Shown here: positions 8,459-15,319 of the stretch, one piece after another
How positions within the stretch are numbered: position 1 is the stretch's first letter
Layout: each line of letters begins with the position of its first letter
Source: Chryseobacterium sp. G0201
GTDB taxonomy: Bacteria; Bacteroidota; Bacteroidia; Flavobacteriales; Weeksellaceae
Assembly (NCBI RefSeq): GCF_003815655.1
Contig: NZ_CP033917.1
Coordinates: 1,798,001 to 1,862,000, forward strand
Reading direction: 5' to 3'
Length of the DNA stretch: 64,000 bases
Notes under the pieces: generated by a model
What the model saw: only the letters and a program-made list of their open reading frames with translations
Told to the model about the DNA's origin: nothing
Databases searched by the model: none
Translations under genes and position numbers: made by a program

Positions 8459-9214
8459 TTAAAAATTCACGTTCACAGAATACTTATCGTAAAACGCTTT
8501 GATATGTGCAACTGCTTCATCAGCAGTGTCTACCACTCTGTAAAGATCAAGATCATCTTCTGCGATCATTTTTTCTTTTAACAAAGTTGCTTTAAACCAG
8601 TCTAATAATCCGCCCCAAAATTCAGATCCTACCAAAACAATCGGGAATTTCCCTATTTTGTTGGTTTGAATTAACGTCATTGCTTCCGTAAGCTCGTCCA
8701 AGGTACCGAATCCTCCCGGCATTACGACAAAACCTTGAGAATATTTTACAAACATTACTTTTCTTACGAAGAAGTAATCAAAATTCATGGAGTAGGACTT
8801 GTTGATGTAAGGGTTGAAATGCTGTTCAAAAGGCAGATCAATATTTAAACCGATCGATTTTCCTTTAGCATTGAAAGCACCTTTGTTTCCGGCCTCCATA
8901 ATTCCGGGGCCGCCTCCGGTGATGATTCCGAAACCTATTTTTGTTATTTTTTCGGCAATTTCTACCGCCATTTCATAATACTTACTTTCAGGCTTTAGCC
9001 TAGCAGACCCAAAAATAGATACACAAGGACCAATTTTAGCCAGTTTTTCATAACCGTCCACAAATTCTGCCATCACCTTGAAAACCATCCAGCTATCCTT
9101 GGTAACGATCTCGTCCCATGCTTTTTGCTTTAAACTGTTGTGAAGTTTTGTTTCGTTAATATCAAGTTCCGGATTTACTAAACTTTCATCCCTTGTGCCA
9201 TCAAGTTCCATCAT
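8459..9214 (-). CDS. LOG-family (TIGR00730) Rossmann-fold protein
   Basis: This 251-residue cytoplasmic protein has the family signature MPGGFGTLDELTEA (about residues 162-175) and GGGPGIMEAGNKGA (about 100-113). Members that have been studied cleave nucleoside 5'-monophosphates to a base and ribose 5-phosphate (cytokinin-activating LOG enzymes and bacterial nucleosidases). The physiological substrate in a flavobacterium cannot be read here. Two consecutive ATGs (9214 and 9211) are possible starts. It follows the nucleotidyltransferase gene by only 5 bases on the same strand, so the two are probably cotranscribed. Confidence 0.85.
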   Translation of the reverse strand: MMELDGTRDESLVNPELDINETKLHNSLKQKAWDEIVTKDSWMVFKVMAEFVDGYEKLAKIGPCVSIFGSARLKPESKYYEMAVEIAEKITKIGFGIITGGGPGIMEAGNKGAFNAKGKSIGLNIDLPFEQHFNPYINKSYSMNFDYFFVRKVMFVKYSQGFVVMPGGFGTLDELTEAMTLIQTNKIGKFPIVLVGSEFWGGLLDWFKATLLKEKMIAEDDLDLYRVVDTADEAVAHIKAFYDKYSVNVNF

Positions 9215-9219
9215 GAAGA

Positions 9220-9933
9220 TTATTTAAAATGTTTTTCGGCTTCTATTACAGATTCTGGTCTTCCTACATCTATCAGGATGCTGTCGTGTACAAAACCGTG
9301 TATTTTTTCGGTCTGCATCAGATCCAGATATTCTTCCATAACAGAAAATTTGCCTGTTCTTTTTATTTTGTTAAAAATGATAGGGTTGATACAATGTACA
9401 CCGCTAAAAGCTAAAGCCTTGAATCCCTTATTGAACTCTGCCAGCCTTTGTTCGCCGGTTTGTACATTGAGCCAGCCTCTTAAAACCAATTCATCGTTGA
9501 AAAGCAGTTTTCTTGAACTTTCCCTATCCGAAACGGCTAAAGTAGCAAAATCTTTTATCTTTTTGTGGTACTTCACCATATCTGTAATATTGATGTTGGT
9601 TAAAATATCAGCATTCATGATTAAAAAATCTTCCCCATGATCAAGGAATTTTCTAGCAAAAATCAAACCACCGCCGGTTTCCAGCAGTTCATTGGCTTCA
9701 TCCGAAACTTCAATATTGCAATTGAAATTATTGTTTTTCCTTAAAAATTCAACTATCTGATCTCCAAAATGATGGATGTTAATGACAAAATCATTGATCC
9801 CGAAACTTTTTAAATAGTTAATATTTCTTTCTAAAAGCGGAATACCATTCACCTTAGCCAAAGCTTTTGGATGATGATCTGTAAAGGGTTTCAGACGGGT
9901 ACCTTTTCCTGCTGCAAAAATTAAAGCCTTCAT
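9220..9933 (-). CDS. murU: MurU-like sugar-1-phosphate nucleotidyltransferase
   Basis: This 237-residue protein begins MKALIFAAGKGTRLKPFT, the GxGTRxxP-type pyrophosphorylase loop, followed by HPKALAKVNGIPLLER with the conserved Lys. DFLIMNADIL supplies the metal-binding Asp, and FSGVHCINP and a terminal IDVGRPESVIEAEKHF also fit. The closest characterised type is MurU, which makes UDP-MurNAc from MurNAc-1-phosphate in the recycling shortcut of Pseudomonas and Tannerella. Supporting this, a kinase resembling AmgK is encoded two genes upstream (10545-11564), with a RapZ C-terminal-domain protein between. A different sugar-1-phosphate substrate is possible; motif reading alone cannot settle it. 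Confidence 0.78.
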   Translation of the reverse strand: MKALIFAAGKGTRLKPFTDHHPKALAKVNGIPLLERNINYLKSFGINDFVINIHHFGDQIVEFLRKNNNFNCNIEVSDEANELLETGGGLIFARKFLDHGEDFLIMNADILTNINITDMVKYHKKIKDFATLAVSDRESSRKLLFNDELVLRGWLNVQTGEQRLAEFNKGFKALAFSGVHCINPIIFNKIKRTGKFSVMEEYLDLMQTEKIHGFVHDSILIDVGRPESVIEAEKHFK

Positions 9934-10016
9934 TATTTATAATTGATAAGTGATGAATGATAATTGATAAAAAATAAATGGTTTAAATTAATCATTTATA
10001 ATTTATGGCTTATCAT
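9934..10016. repeat. Low-complexity AT-rich spacer with ATTGATAA repeats
   Basis: The 83-base gap holds several near-copies of AATTGATAA and TAATCATTTAT in both orientations. It may be a decayed dispersed repeat; no promoter or hairpin with a T-tract was recognised. Confidence 0.4.
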
Positions 10017-10424
10017 TTATGAATTCAGTTGGTGTTGTTCGTCATGGTGAAGGCTGATCTCAACTTTATCGCCATATTTTTCTTCAATAAACTGAGCAAT
10101 TTTGATCGCAGAATAAACCGATCTGTGTTGTCCACCCGTACACCCAAAATTGATCTGTAGGTTTTCAAATCCTCTTCCCAGATAATTATCGATATTGATA
10201 GAAACCATGCTTTTTATAAGTTCTAAAAATTTGGGCATTTCGGTTTTTGTTTCAAGATATTCCTGAACGCCGATGTCGTTTCCTGTCTGAATTTTATATT
10301 CTTCAACTCTTCCGGGATTCAAAATTCCTCTGCAGTCGAAAGTGAAACCACCTCCGTTTCCTGATTCGTCTTTAGGAATTCCTCCTTTTTTGTATGAAAA
10401 ACTGTGGATGTCTATGTGTAGCAT
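10017..10424 (-). CDS. RapZ C-terminal-domain protein
   Basis: This 135-residue protein corresponds to the C-terminal half of RapZ without the N-terminal P-loop domain. It shows FTFDCRGILNPGR, the conserved GCTGGQHRSV motif (about residues 103-112) and a final HHDEQHQL. In E. coli the RapZ C-terminal domain binds glucosamine-6-phosphate and the GlmY/GlmZ small RNAs and so controls glmS. Here it stands alone between AmgK-like and MurU-like genes, which suggests a sensor or regulator of amino-sugar recycling (inference). It is cytoplasmic and transcribed on the same strand as both neighbours. Confidence 0.8.
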   Translation of the reverse strand: MLHIDIHSFSYKKGGIPKDESGNGGGFTFDCRGILNPGRVEEYKIQTGNDIGVQEYLETKTEMPKFLELIKSMVSINIDNYLGRGFENLQINFGCTGGQHRSVYSAIKIAQFIEEKYGDKVEISLHHDEQHQLNS

Positions 10425-10485
10425 TTTCTTTATTTTTTAAATTTTGAACAGTTAAGTTCATTGTTTATCATTAATTTTTTCTGTC

Positions 10486-10512
10486 TCTTTTGTCATTCCG
10501 TAGGAATCTAAG
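10486..10512. repeat. Copy of a dispersed repeat (TGTCATTCCGTAGGAATCTA type)
   Basis: The sequence TTTTGTCATTCCGTAGGAATCTAAG in the 120-base gap resembles a short repeat I associate with Chryseobacterium intergenic regions. Only one arm is evident here. No hairpin or promoter function was seen. Confidence 0.4.
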
Positions 10513-10544
10513 CTTAGTTTTTTGTTTAAAGAGATCGTTCGGCT

Positions 10545-11564
10545 TTATGTTTTTAAAATTTCATCAATTTTCAATTTCGTTTTATCTAAACTCAATTGTT
10601 GTATCACTTTTTCAAGCTCGGGATAATCTTTCATATTTTCCCAAGTCTGAGCAAATTCTGTAATATTTTCAATCCCTTTTTCTATGCTTGCAATGAAATG
10701 TTGTTTCCTTTGAATTAATCCTCTGAAACCATAAGCTCCCAAAACCTGTAAAAATCTCATCAACTGAATTGGTTTAACCGAGTCTTTTAGTTGAAGTTGG
10801 GTTTCTTTATTTTCAAATTGTTGAATATAAAATTCCAGCATTTCATTTTTAAAATCTTCAGGAAAATTTGCTTTAGCCTGAAACAGAAAAGAAATAACGT
10901 CGTACATCAACGGCCCTTTCATCGCAGACTGATAATCGATGAATGAAACGTCATTATTTTCATTCACCATCAAATTTCTCGCCTGAAAATCACGGATCAT
11001 TAATCCTTTTGGTTTAAGATTTTCGATGAGGTTGACGATATTTTTAAATTCTTTCAATAGAGTAGACTTGTGATATTCAAGTTCCAGAACATCGGCCACG
11101 AAATTTTTAAAGTAATATAAATCGTGGATGACAGGAAGTTCATCATAACTTTCATATTCAAAAGTTTTGTTGAAATCTATTTTCCCCTGCGTCTGAATTT
11201 GAAGCTGAAAAAGTTTTTCCAACGTCTGTTTTACCAAAGATTTTACATTCTCGGATAAACCTTCTTTTGAAATAATCTCAGAAAGTGTATTTCCACCTAA
11301 AAACTCCTGAATATATATTTTCCGGTCATCAGAAATGTTGAAAATAGTAGGAGTATTAAGGTTTAATTGAGAAAATATTTCTGAAAAATAAAAAAAACTT
11401 TCATTCTCCGGAAGATTCTCATTGTAAGTGATAATGTACTTTTTGTTATCGGATTTTGCCACGAAATTTACCCTTGCAGAACCGCTTTGGGCTAATGTGA
11501 TGAACTCATAAGATTTTTCACCGATATAGTTTTCAAAAAATCGTTTTGCGTTTTCGGAAGTCAT
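10545..11564 (-). CDS. amgK: Aminoglycoside-phosphotransferase-fold kinase, AmgK-like
   Basis: This 339-residue protein has the APH/choline-kinase fold. The N-lobe carries GSARVNFVAKSDNKKYIITYN, then IYIQEFLGGNTLSEII. The catalytic loop is GLMIRDFQARNLMV (about residues 186-199, with the catalytic Asp) and the metal-binding DYQ in VSFIDYQSAMKGPLMYD. IRDFQARN with IDYQSAMKGPLMYD resembles the cell-wall sugar kinases (AmgK) that phosphorylate MurNAc and GlcNAc at C1. The neighbourhood (RapZ C-terminal domain, MurU-like enzyme) supports a role in peptidoglycan sugar recycling. It is divergent from xrtF with a 50-base intergenic region. Confidence 0.75.
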   Translation of the reverse strand: MTSENAKRFFENYIGEKSYEFITLAQSGSARVNFVAKSDNKKYIITYNENLPENESFFYFSEIFSQLNLNTPTIFNISDDRKIYIQEFLGGNTLSEIISKEGLSENVKSLVKQTLEKLFQLQIQTQGKIDFNKTFEYESYDELPVIHDLYYFKNFVADVLELEYHKSTLLKEFKNIVNLIENLKPKGLMIRDFQARNLMVNENNDVSFIDYQSAMKGPLMYDVISFLFQAKANFPEDFKNEMLEFYIQQFENKETQLQLKDSVKPIQLMRFLQVLGAYGFRGLIQRKQHFIASIEKGIENITEFAQTWENMKDYPELEKVIQQLSLDKTKLKIDEILKT

Positions 11565-11574
11565 AATATGGAAA

Positions 11575-11582
11575 CAAATATA
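11575..11582 (-). promoter_or_regulatory. -7 box for the amgK-like gene
   Basis: The plus strand reads CAAATATA (TATATTTG on the minus strand), 10 bases before the ATG at 11564. It lies 20 bases from the oppositely directed xrtF -7 box, so the two promoters share a very compact region. Confidence 0.55.
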
Positions 11583-11602
11583 CTAAATATCAGTTGATTT
11601 TT

Positions 11603-11610
11603 TATCTTTG
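11603..11610 (+). promoter_or_regulatory. -7 box for xrtF, 4 bases from the ATG
   Basis: TATCTTTG at 11603-11610 matches TAnnTTTG. With the start codon at 11615, transcription would begin at or next to the ATG, suggesting a leaderless message. Confidence 0.55.
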
Positions 11611-11614
11611 CGAT

Positions 11615-12145
11615 ATGCTAAAGGATTTTAAACCAGTTTTAAGCATTTTATTGCGTTTCATCATCATCTATTTGGTGTTGCTTTTTGCGTATCAGTTTTA
11701 TCTGAATGGTTTTAAAGGAATGGGTCTCGATTCTTTTTCAAAAATGATCGCCGATCAGGTAATGTCTGTTCAGAATGCTATGAATTATCCTACAAAATTA
11801 TATGATGATGTTGCAGGAGAGTCGGTTTGGTTTCATGTGAAAACGGGCTATGCAACAAAAATGGTGGAGGGTTGTAATGCTGTTTCTGTCATGATTTTGT
11901 TTGCGTCTTTTGTTTTTGCTTTTTATAAAGGCTTTAAAACATTTGTTTTTGTGTTAATTGGTCTTTTGCTGCTTCATGTTATGAATGTCCTTAGGATCGC
12001 AGGTTTGAATATAGTATTTACGGATCATAAAGAATACGGAAAAATGGCACATGATTATGCTTTTCCGGCTGTGATTTACGGAACTGTGGTTTTACTTTGG
12101 CTTGTCTGGATTAAATTCTTTGCTTTAAAAAATGAAAATTCTTAG
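11615..12145 (+). CDS. xrtF: Exosortase family protein XrtF
   Basis: This is a 176-residue integral membrane transpeptidase-like protein with several hydrophobic segments. The three exosortase catalytic residues are visible: Cys87 (MVEGCNAVSV), Arg127 (HVMNVLRIAG) and His146 (KMAHDYAFP). Exosortases recognise C-terminal sorting tripartite signals and process or anchor exported proteins. XrtF is the compact form found in Flavobacteriia; its substrates are not established to my knowledge. An upstream TTG at 11594 would extend the frame, but it would place the -7 box inside the gene, so the ATG at 11615 is chosen. The gene overlaps the next by 14 bases. Confidence 0.88.
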   Translation: MLKDFKPVLSILLRFIIIYLVLLFAYQFYLNGFKGMGLDSFSKMIADQVMSVQNAMNYPTKLYDDVAGESVWFHVKTGYATKMVEGCNAVSVMILFASFVFAFYKGFKTFVFVLIGLLLLHVMNVLRIAGLNIVFTDHKEYGKMAHDYAFPAVIYGTVVLLWLVWIKFFALKNENS

Positions 12146-12569
12146 TTGGTTTCTCGTAATAATAGGAGTGTTCGGACTTATAGGTGTAAGAGCTCTTGAA
12201 GACAGGATTTTCTATGATCCTTTTCTCAACTATTTCCATGAAGCCAATAAAAATATTCCTTTTCCTGATTTTGAATGGGGGAAATTAATTATCGGGCATC
12301 TTTTCAGGTTTATTTTAAACTTATTTTTCTCGTGTGTGATCATTCATTTTATATTTAAAAATAAAGAATGGACTATTCAGGGAGCTTTTCTGATCACCAT
12401 AATTTTCTTAATTACGTTCCCGATTTATCTGTATTGTATTTCTGACAGATTTGAAATTGGTTATCTGTTTTCCTTTTATATGAGAAGGTTTGTGATTCAG
12501 CCTTTGATTTTGCTTTTGATTATCCCGTTGTTTTATTATAGAAAGCAAATTGGGAAAGAAGTTAAATAG
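12132..12569 (+). CDS. Exosortase F-associated membrane protein
   Basis: This 145-residue protein has four predicted membrane segments (about 3-20, 55-75, 85-105 and 117-137). It shows the family pattern as I know it: EDRIFYDPFLNYF near residue 23 and FYMRRFVIQPLILL near 117. It overlaps xrtF by 14 bases, the arrangement seen in other Flavobacteriia, which makes translational coupling and a shared complex likely. Its biochemical role is unknown. A pair of short palindromes follows instead of a classical terminator. Confidence 0.85.
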   Translation: MKILSWFLVIIGVFGLIGVRALEDRIFYDPFLNYFHEANKNIPFPDFEWGKLIIGHLFRFILNLFFSCVIIHFIFKNKEWTIQGAFLITIIFLITFPIYLYCISDRFEIGYLFSFYMRRFVIQPLILLLIIPLFYYRKQIGKEVK

Positions 12570-12626
12570 GGTTTTAAACACAAATTTCACTAATATTTTT
12601 CACGGATAACACTAATTTTTTCATCA

Positions 12627-12690
12627 ATAGGAGCGGGCTTTAGCCCGTTTAAACAAAATAATCCCATCAATTGGCTTTAGCCAAAACTTA
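12627..12690. repeat. Two REP-like palindromes (CGGGCTTTAGCCCG and TTGGCTTTAGCCAA)
   Basis: CGGGCT/AGCCCG (12634-12647) and TTGGCT/AGCCAA (12671-12684) both have a central TT and the shared core GGCTTTAGCC. They sit between converging genes, where they could act as a repeat element or weak terminators. Confidence 0.6.
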
Positions 12691-12713
12691 AAAACATTTT
12701 ACCTGAATTGAAA

Positions 12714-13712
12714 TTATTCAACAGTGTGTTTGACTTCTCTTGTTACATTTTCGGCCGTCCATTCCACTCTTTTTACAAATTCTCTTTCGCGAACAGGGCA
12801 GTCTTTGATCTGACAGACAGGACATGAAACAGTTCTGCAATCATCCATGTGAAAATTAAATTCCACGGTTCGTTTTGTATTTTTAGCTAAAAGAATAATT
12901 ACATTTTCCATTTCTTTATGGGCATCCCGAAGGGTGTAATACCAAGGAAGTGTGATATGAGCATCGATATGTAAAGAGGCTCCAAATTGTTGGATCTTCA
13001 TGTTGTGGATGTCAATCCATTCTGTTTTTTTGTTGTTTTCAAGAACTGCAACGATTTGATTTAATAAGTCAGGATCTTGTTCATCCATAATCCCGCTTAA
13101 CGATTTGCGGACGATTTTATAGCCTACAAAAATGATATAAATCCCGAAAATTAAAGCAACAGCAGAATCTATCCAATAAATTTTAGTAAAATAAACGATC
13201 ACTAAACTGAGTACAACACCCAATGTTGTAAAAGTGTCCGACTGCAGATGTTTTCCGGAAGCGATAAGAACTAATGAATTTTCATTTTCCCCTTTTTTAA
13301 TGGAAATATAGCCGAGGAAATAATTTATAATTGCTGTTGCGGCGATGATCCAGATTCCCCAATCAAGTTTGTTTAATATTTTTCCTGTTATTAGGCTGTT
13401 TGCTCCTTCATAGATGATCATAATACCCGCAATGGCGATCAAAGCACCTTCTATTCCCGATGTTACGAATTCTACTTTTCCGTGGCCGTAAGGGTGGTCT
13501 TCGTCCTTTGGTTTTGCTGCAAGATGTAAGGAGTACAGTCCCATAAACGCACTGATGACATTAACGATACTTTCCATTGCATCAGAAAACACGGCATCGG
13601 AATTAGTTAATTTCCATGCAATGATTTTACCGATGAATAAAATAACTCCAAAAGCAGCAATCCATTTTTGAAAGCCTATTTTATCTTTATTGATATTCTT
13701 CTGAACGTTCAT
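12714..13712 (-). CDS. Cation diffusion facilitator (CDF) transporter
   Basis: This 332-residue inner-membrane protein exports divalent metals such as Zn, Co, Fe or Mn by proton exchange. The CDF core has about six membrane segments: AFGVILFIGKIIAWKLTNSDAVFSDAMESIVNV carries the first Asp-rich site, and HPYGHGKVEFVTSG is a strong family signature. The cytoplasmic C-terminal ferredoxin-like domain (about 210-290) ends FHMDDCRTVSCPVCQIKDCPV, an extension with four Cys that may bind metal. Metal specificity cannot be read. A terminator for asd lies just upstream of its start. Confidence 0.9.
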   Translation of the reverse strand: MNVQKNINKDKIGFQKWIAAFGVILFIGKIIAWKLTNSDAVFSDAMESIVNVISAFMGLYSLHLAAKPKDEDHPYGHGKVEFVTSGIEGALIAIAGIMIIYEGANSLITGKILNKLDWGIWIIAATAIINYFLGYISIKKGENENSLVLIASGKHLQSDTFTTLGVVLSLVIVYFTKIYWIDSAVALIFGIYIIFVGYKIVRKSLSGIMDEQDPDLLNQIVAVLENNKKTEWIDIHNMKIQQFGASLHIDAHITLPWYYTLRDAHKEMENVIILLAKNTKRTVEFNFHMDDCRTVSCPVCQIKDCPVREREFVKRVEWTAENVTREVKHTVE

Positions 13713-13721
13713 AAGTTTGAT

Positions 13722-13756
13722 AAAAAAAAGAATCTCAATTTTGAGACTCTTTTTTA
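13722..13756 (-). terminator. Terminator of asd (minus strand)
   Basis: A 9-bp imperfect stem (13730-13738 with 13741-13749) has a 2-base loop in this pairing and is followed on the minus strand by a T8 run. Confidence 0.8.
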
Positions 13757-13766
13757 TTTTGTTAGT

Positions 13767-14759
13767 TTATACTAAGTTGTTTGCTACCAGGTATTCTGCG
13801 ATCTGTACTGCGTTGGTTGCAGCGCCTTTTCGCAGATTGTCTGCTACAATCCAGAGATTCAGTGTTTTGGGCTGGGAGAGGTCTCGTCTGATTCTTCCCA
13901 CAAAAACCTCGTCTTTCCCTTCTGAATATAATGGCATTGGATATTCGTTGTTTTTAACGTTATCCATTACAATTACTCCCGGAGTTTCAGATAAGATTTT
14001 TCTTACTTCATCAAGTTCAAATTCATTTTCAAATTCGATGTTTACACTTTCAGAATGTCCTCCCTGAACCGGAACTCTTACTGCAGTTGCCGTTAAATTA
14101 AATGTATCGTCACCTAAAATTTTCTTAGGCTCTTTCATTAATTTAATTTCTTCCTTCGTATAATCATCATCAGAAAAGACATCACAATGAGGCAATGCAT
14201 TTTTGAATATCTGATAAGGATATACTTTTGCAACAGACTCATCTCCGTTTATTTCTCCGTTTAATTGATCTACAGCAGCTTTACCGGTTCCTGTCACAGA
14301 TTGGTAAGTAGAAACAATTACTCTTTTTAAATCATATCTTTTGTTTAATGGACCTAAAACCATCACCAACTGAATCGTAGAACAGTTCGGATTTGCAATG
14401 ATTTTATCTTCCTTCGTCAATACATTTGCATTGATTTCCGGAACCACTAATTTTTTATCAGGATCCATTCTCCAAGCTGAAGAATTATCGATCACTGTAA
14501 TGCCTGCTTCAGCAAATTTCGGGGCATATTCAAGAGATGTTGAACCTCCAGCCGAGAAAATTGCGATATCAGGTTTGGCAGCTATAGCGTCATCGATGCT
14601 TACGATAGTGTAATCTACCTGTTTATACTTCACCTGTTTACCAATAGATCTTTCCGAAGCTACCGGAATTAATTCTGTTACAGGGAAATTTCTCTCTTCG
14701 AGAACTTTAAGCATCACTTGTCCAACCATTCCTGTTGAACCTACTACAGCTACTTTCAT
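13767..14759 (-). CDS. asd: Aspartate-semialdehyde dehydrogenase
   Basis: This 330-residue enzyme reduces aspartyl phosphate to aspartate semialdehyde with NADPH, the branch step to lysine/diaminopimelate, methionine and threonine. The N-terminal dinucleotide motif is VAVVGSTGMVGQVML, and the catalytic Cys lies in IIANPNCSTIQLV (about residues 128-140). TATAVRVPVQGGHSESV supplies the catalytic His region and RKGAATNAVQIAEYL the C-terminus. Length and motifs are typical. It is cytoplasmic, and a strong terminator follows. Confidence 0.96.
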   Translation of the reverse strand: MKVAVVGSTGMVGQVMLKVLEERNFPVTELIPVASERSIGKQVKYKQVDYTIVSIDDAIAAKPDIAIFSAGGSTSLEYAPKFAEAGITVIDNSSAWRMDPDKKLVVPEINANVLTKEDKIIANPNCSTIQLVMVLGPLNKRYDLKRVIVSTYQSVTGTGKAAVDQLNGEINGDESVAKVYPYQIFKNALPHCDVFSDDDYTKEEIKLMKEPKKILGDDTFNLTATAVRVPVQGGHSESVNIEFENEFELDEVRKILSETPGVIVMDNVKNNEYPMPLYSEGKDEVFVGRIRRDLSQPKTLNLWIVADNLRKGAATNAVQIAEYLVANNLV

Positions 14760-14791
14760 TGTTTGATTAAAAAATTTAAATTAATATATAA

Positions 14792-15223
14792 TTAAGCTCC
14801 AAAGACTCTTGTCCATGGAAATGCGAATGCAAATAGACCAACTGCAATTAATCCCATAATTACAATTTTCAAAGAAATAGTATCGCTAGATTTTACTTTT
14901 TTATTGATGATCGTCATCAATACCGCTGCAATTAGCATAGAAAATGGGTGTTCTACATATTGAAATCTTAAATCAGCGTTTTTCATTACTGATCCCATGT
15001 CCAAACCTTTTGTAAAATTAGTAATCAACATAATGATTCCAATTAAGAATTGAACGTGAAAGAAGATCATTGTGAAAAGGGTAGTCTTCTTTAAAAATTT
15101 ATTCACTTTACCGCTGAAACCGAACATGGTAGCCAATAATGCAATAATAAATAATGTTACTAATAGAAGCTCTAAATACCCAAATCCCTTGTGGGCACTC
15201 AATAAAATCTTGTAAAAATCCAT
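14792..15223 (-). CDS. Small membrane protein with four helices and conserved His, cytochrome b-like
   Basis: This 143-residue protein has four hydrophobic segments (about 14-34, 46-66, 93-107 and 118-137). Histidines lie at the start (SAHKGFGYLE), at the second segment (MIFFHVQFLIG) and before the third (YVEHPFSMLIAA). The pattern resembles small flavobacterial proteins sometimes labelled cytochrome B, so heme binding is possible but unproven. It lies 32 bases upstream of asd on the same strand and could be cotranscribed with it. Confidence 0.7.
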   Translation of the reverse strand: MDFYKILLSAHKGFGYLELLLVTLFIIALLATMFGFSGKVNKFLKKTTLFTMIFFHVQFLIGIIMLITNFTKGLDMGSVMKNADLRFQYVEHPFSMLIAAVLMTIINKKVKSSDTISLKIVIMGLIAVGLFAFAFPWTRVFGA

Positions 15224-15252
15224 AATCCTAATTTTTCTTTTTTTCTAGTACA

Positions 15253-15260
15253 CAAATATA
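15253..15260 (-). promoter_or_regulatory. -7 box for the small membrane protein gene
   Basis: CAAATATA on the plus strand is TATATTTG on the minus strand, 30 bases before the ATG at 15223 and next to the terminator of the upstream receptor gene. Confidence 0.5.
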
Positions 15261-15261
15261 G

Positions 15262-15288
15262 CAAAAATCCCGGCGATAAGCCGGGATT
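15262..15288 (-). terminator. Terminator of the second TonB receptor gene (minus strand)
   Basis: A perfect 9-bp stem AATCCCGGC/GCCGGGATT with a 5-base loop is followed on the minus strand by a T-run. Confidence 0.92.
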
Positions 15289-15319
15289 GATATTTATAAA
15301 ATCTAATGTTTTTATATAA

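Noticed and set aside
9278..9640. 120-codon plus-strand frame opposite the MurU-like gene
   Set aside because: Antisense shadow; low-information sequence and no promoter.
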